The notes under the pieces were generated by a model. That model made no database searches, had not been told where the DNA came from, and was given only the letters and a program-made list of their open reading frames with translations. From NCBI GenBank assembly GCA_007131465.1, contig SLQN01000084.1, forward strand, positions 1-9,308: a stretch of DNA of 9,308 bases. The letters run 5' to 3'. This document shows, piece after piece, positions 6,506 through 9,308 of the stretch. Source of the DNA: Paracoccaceae bacterium (lineage in GTDB: Bacteria > Pseudomonadota > Alphaproteobacteria > Rhodobacterales > Rhodobacteraceae). The position numbers and the translations under genes are program-made. Numbering within the stretch: the first letter of the stretch is position 1; each line of letters opens with the position of its first letter.

Positions 6506-6534
6506 TTGACAATGCGTCCCCGAGCAAGTAGGCA
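6506..6534 (+). promoter_or_regulatory. Putative sigma70 promoter for bamA
   Basis: A perfect TTGACA -35 box (6506-6511) is followed after 17 bp by TAGGCA (6529-6534), a poor -10 that keeps only the TA. Loosely conserved -10 elements are usual in alphaproteobacteria. Transcription would start near 6541, giving an A-rich leader of about 30 nt (CATAAAAAAGCGG...) before the bamA ATG. TTGCT (6501-6505) and AGCAA (6523-6527) form a 5-bp inverted repeat around the -35, a possible but weak operator. The 420-bp separation from rseP makes an independent bamA promoter likely. Confidence 0.55.
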
Positions 6535-6569
6535 CAAACGCATAAAAAAGCGGAATAACGGGGCCAGAC

Positions 6570-8936
6570 ATGCGCGCTATCTTGAGGATGCTGTCATCAA
6601 GCAAAAGGGGTATTGCCGGGCGCCTCTTTGTATTTTCAGCGGCTGTTTTTTGTTTCCTTGCAATAACTAATACTGCCATCGTCACATCAGCAACGGCGCA
6701 GACATTCCGCTTCAACGCAATCGAGATCGAAGGCAACATCCGTGTTGATGATTCGACCCTGTTCGGTCTTGCGGGCTTTGGGCGCGGCGAGGCTGTCAGC
6801 GCAGCCCAGTTGAACGCCGCCTATTCCAACATCGCGGCCTCTGGTCTGTTCGAAGCTGTTGAATTTGTGCCACAGGGCAACACGCTGGTCATCCGGGTGC
6901 GCGAATTTCCCATTGTCGGCATCGTGAATTTCGAAGGCAATCGTCGGGTCAATGACGACGCGATATCGGAAGTCGTTCAGACGCGCGGCGGGCGTGTGTT
7001 GTCGCCGTCACAGGTCGAAGCCGATGCGCGCGCGATTGCCGAACTCTATGCCCAGCGCGGGCGCAGTGCGGCTGAAATCACGCCACGCATCCTGCCGCGC
7101 GGGAACAATCGGGTCGATCTGGCCTTCGAGATCCGCGAAGGCAATGTGGTCGAGATCGAGCGTATTTCCTTTGTCGGCAATCAGGCCTATTCCAATTATC
7201 GTCTGCGTCAGGTTCTCGACACCAAGCAGGCGGGCGTCTTTCGCTGGCTGGTTCAGCGCGATACCTTCGTGGCCGAGCGGATCGCGCTTGACCGCCAGTT
7301 GCTGAGCGATTTCTACCTTTCGCGCGGCTATGTGGATTTCGAGATCCTGTCGGTCGCCTCGGAGATGGCGCGCGAACGCGACGGGTTCTTCCTGACCTTC
7401 AACATGCGCGAGGGGTTGCAGTACCGTTTCGGCGCCACCACTGTCGTCAGTGAGGTTCCGGGAATCGATGCGGATGAGTATGCTCAAGAATTGCGCATCC
7501 GTCCCGGCACGGTCTTTTCGCCGACAGTGCTGGAGCAGAACATTGCGCGGCTGGAGCGTCTTGCAGAACAGCGGGGCCTGCGTTTCATCCGGGCAGAGCC
7601 GCGTTTCACCCGCGACAACCGCAACCAGACAATCGATGTCGAATTCGCCATCGTGCGCGGTGAACGTGTCTTTGTCGAACGGATCGACATTCAGGGCAAC
7701 ACCACCACGCTTGACCGGGTCGTGCGGCGGCAGTTCACCTCGGCCGAAGGCGACCCGCTGAACCCGCGGGAAATCCGCGAAGCCGCCGAGCGTATTCGCG
7801 CGCTGGGTTTTTTCTCGGATGTCTCGGTCGAGCCGCGCCAGGGCTCTGCACCCGATCAGGCCGTCGTCGATGTCGAGCTGGAAGAGACAACGACCGGCTC
7901 GCTGGGCTTTTCTGTCAGCTATGGGCGCGAGCAGGGCATCGGGTTCGGGATTTCCTTCGCCGAACAGAACTTCCTGGGCCGTGGTCAGCAGGTGGCGATC
8001 AACTTCAACACCGTTCGGGGGTCGCGCGACATTTCGCTGAGTTTCACCGAACCTGCGCTGCTGGACCGTGATCTGAGCTATTCGCTGGGGGTCGGCTATC
8101 AGGAAACCAGAAGCTTCTTTTCCGATTTCGACACGCGCGAGGCGTTCCTGAACAATTCGATCGGCTTTCCCGTAAGCGAATTCGGGCGGTTGCAGTTGCG
8201 TCAGGGTTTGGTGATGGACCGGTTGCGCGGTCTGAACGATGATGGGGTTACTTTGCCCATCCCATCTGAGCGTCTGCTTGCAGATCAGGACGCTGGCACA
8301 TCCATCACCGGCACTCTTGGCTATACCTACACCTTGGATACCCGCAATGTCGGCATCGACCCGACACAGGGCTACATCCTGAGCATGAGCCAGGACGTGG
8401 GCCTTGGCAACCAGAGTCGCCGCTTCATCAAGACCGAGGCGCGGGCGGGGTATGAGATGGCGGTCTTCAATGAGGATGTGACCCTGCGCGGCAATGCGCG
8501 TGTGGGCATACTGCACATGCTCAACGGTCAGTCGCGCAACCGCGAACGGTTCCAGTTGGCCAATGTCATGCGCGGCTTTGCGTCGGGCGGGTCGGGGCCG
8601 CGGGACTTTGCCTCGACCAATAACGACGTGCTGGGCGGGAACCGGTATTTCTCGGTCCAGCTGGAAGCGCAGTTCCCGCTTGGCACACCTGAGGAATACG
8701 GGCTGAGCGGGGGCATCTTCGCCGATGTCGGATCGGTCTGGGGCGTCGATAATGTTGGCGGCGCCGGAATCGATATGCAGGATTCGAACCGAATGAACAT
8801 CCGCGCGACAGTCGGTGTGTCGATGTTCTGGGACAGCCCGCTTGGTCCGCTGCGCTTCGATTTCTCGCGCGCAGTGCGCAAGCAGGACGCTGACCGTACC
8901 CAGAACTTCGACTTCTCGATCGTTTCGCAGTTCTGA
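6570..8936 (+). CDS. bamA: Outer membrane protein assembly factor BamA
   Basis: Central Omp85 subunit of the BAM complex, which folds and inserts beta-barrel proteins into the outer membrane. 788 aa (E. coli 810). An N-terminal signal peptide (positive residues to about 18, hydrophobic 19-40) ends in ATA before Gln44. Five POTRA domains follow at about 46-112, 113-190, 191-283, 284-365 and 366-438, the last starting VFVERIDIQGN. The 16-strand barrel runs from about 440 to the C-terminal Phe788, with FxF-type ends typical of barrel proteins. The conserved loop-6 Arg-Gly-Phe lies at 668-670, preceded by Met667 instead of the usual Val/Ile/Leu. The ATG at 6570 has only a weak GGGG upstream; the next Met, at 6588, has GAGG too close to it. 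The signal-peptide part is A/T-richer than the rest of the gene. The stop overlaps the next gene by one base. Confidence 0.97.
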   Translation: MRAILRMLSSSKRGIAGRLFVFSAAVFCFLAITNTAIVTSATAQTFRFNAIEIEGNIRVDDSTLFGLAGFGRGEAVSAAQLNAAYSNIAASGLFEAVEFVPQGNTLVIRVREFPIVGIVNFEGNRRVNDDAISEVVQTRGGRVLSPSQVEADARAIAELYAQRGRSAAEITPRILPRGNNRVDLAFEIREGNVVEIERISFVGNQAYSNYRLRQVLDTKQAGVFRWLVQRDTFVAERIALDRQLLSDFYLSRGYVDFEILSVASEMARERDGFFLTFNMREGLQYRFGATTVVSEVPGIDADEYAQELRIRPGTVFSPTVLEQNIARLERLAEQRGLRFIRAEPRFTRDNRNQTIDVEFAIVRGERVFVERIDIQGNTTTLDRVVRRQFTSAEGDPLNPREIREAAERIRALGFFSDVSVEPRQGSAPDQAVVDVELEETTTGSLGFSVSYGREQGIGFGISFAEQNFLGRGQQVAINFNTVRGSRDISLSFTEPALLDRDLSYSLGVGYQETRSFFSDFDTREAFLNNSIGFPVSEFGRLQLRQGLVMDRLRGLNDDGVTLPIPSERLLADQDAGTSITGTLGYTYTLDTRNVGIDPTQGYILSMSQDVGLGNQSRRFIKTEARAGYEMAVFNEDVTLRGNARVGILHMLNGQSRNRERFQLANVMRGFASGGSGPRDFASTNNDVLGGNRYFSVQLEAQFPLGTPEEYGLSGGIFADVGSVWGVDNVGGAGIDMQDSNRMNIRATVGVSMFWDSPLGPLRFDFSRAVRKQDADRTQNFDFSIVSQF

Positions 8937-9308
8937 TGCGGCTTGCCGCCCGTTTGTTGGCGGTAATGACGGTGGCAGGGTCGGTCCTTGCCACCGCTTC
9001 ACTTGCGCAGGACGGCTTCGGCTTTGCGCTTGGGCAGACGCTTTCTCCGCAAGAGGTTCCGCTTGCGCTGCGCACGATTGATGATGAACGCCTGTTCCGG
9101 CAAACGCTATTCGGTCAGCGCGTCGCCGAGGAGATCGCGGCGGCCTCGCGCGCGCTGGAAGCCGAGAATGACCGGTTGCTGGAAGAGTTGACCGCGCGCG
9201 AGGCCGAACTGACCGAATTGCGTGCGGAAATGACCGTCGAGGAATTTCGCGCCGCCGCCAATGCTTTCGACAATCAGGCCGAAGCCGCGCGCCGGTCGCA
9301 GGCCGAAA
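8936..9308 (+). CDS. OmpH/Skp-family periplasmic chaperone (cut by right window edge)
   Basis: Skp-type chaperones hold unfolded outer-membrane proteins in the periplasm on the way to BAM. The ATG overlaps the bamA stop (TGATG), pointing to translational coupling; no separate ribosome binding site is evident. 124 codons are visible before the window ends. Residues 1-24 look like a signal peptide ending SLA before Gln25. The mature part has the family's early motif, TIDDERLFRQTLFGQRVAEE (47-66), comparable to the VDxxxxxxxSxxGK region. A long charged heptad-like helix follows (about 67-124, rich in Glu, Ala, Arg and Leu), matching the coiled-coil tentacles of Skp. The position directly after bamA is the conserved place for skp/ompH. 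Identification rests on context plus helix pattern, since this family diverges strongly. Confidence 0.88.
   Translation, partial: MRLAARLLAVMTVAGSVLATASLAQDGFGFALGQTLSPQEVPLALRTIDDERLFRQTLFGQRVAEEIAAASRALEAENDRLLEELTAREAELTELRAEMTVEEFRAAANAFDNQAEAARRSQAE

Noticed and set aside
6319..6531. 70-codon plus-strand open frame overlapping the small ORF and running into the bamA promoter
   Set aside because: No ribosome binding site before its start, composition unlike a protein, out of frame with the better supported 53-codon ORF, and it would cover the TTGACA element.
7008..9002. 664-codon open frame on the minus strand opposite bamA
   Set aside because: It is an antisense shadow created by the G/C-rich third positions of bamA. 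It has no recognisable domains or ribosome binding site, and the plus strand matches BamA end to end.
1..9308. A new defence, mobile or biosynthetic system
   Set aside because: All long genes belong to conserved housekeeping or envelope families in an expected order; no integrase, transposase, toxin, CRISPR repeat, att-like duplication or atypical gene block was seen.

Overview
The window is a high-G+C chromosomal segment from an alphaproteobacterium. The gene order, the protein signatures and the strong preference for G/C at third codon positions fit Rhodobacterales (Rhodobacteraceae/Paracoccaceae). Genus cannot be fixed from the sequence alone. It is a conserved housekeeping and envelope-biogenesis locus. 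I see no phage, transposon, CRISPR array, tRNA, rRNA or obvious horizontally acquired module.

Layout. On the minus strand, positions 1-548 hold the 5' part of miaA (tRNA dimethylallyltransferase), which runs off the left edge. A 111-bp divergent intergenic region follows. A plus-strand run then begins: pyrH (UMP kinase), frr (ribosome recycling factor), uppS (undecaprenyl diphosphate synthase), cdsA (CDP-diglyceride synthase), dxr (DXP reductoisomerase) and rseP (site-2 membrane protease). The spacing is tight: 25 bp for frr-uppS, a 4-bp overlap for uppS-cdsA, about 5 bp or a short overlap for cdsA-dxr, and 30 bp for dxr-rseP. Only the pyrH-frr gap (106 bp) is larger, and it carries a good RNA hairpin. 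A 420-bp gap follows rseP. It holds an 11-bp tandem repeat, an unrecognised 53-codon membrane-protein ORF with a perfect AGGAGG ribosome binding site, and a consensus TTGACA promoter element for the next unit. That unit is bamA (outer-membrane assembly factor), which overlaps by one base a gene for an OmpH/Skp-type periplasmic chaperone that is cut by the right edge.

How the genes work together. Dxr feeds the MEP isoprenoid pathway. UppS uses its product IPP to build the lipid carrier for peptidoglycan and surface polysaccharide. Divergent MiaA uses DMAPP from the same pathway to modify tRNA. CdsA makes the phospholipid precursor CDP-diacylglycerol. RseP is an envelope intramembrane protease. 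BamA and Skp fold outer-membrane proteins. PyrH and Frr link the locus to nucleotide supply and translation.

The region is ordinary in gene content and I found no new multi-gene system. The items most worth a second look are the small membrane-protein ORF (6222-6383), the tandem operator-like repeat in front of it, and the hairpin pair around the end of pyrH.
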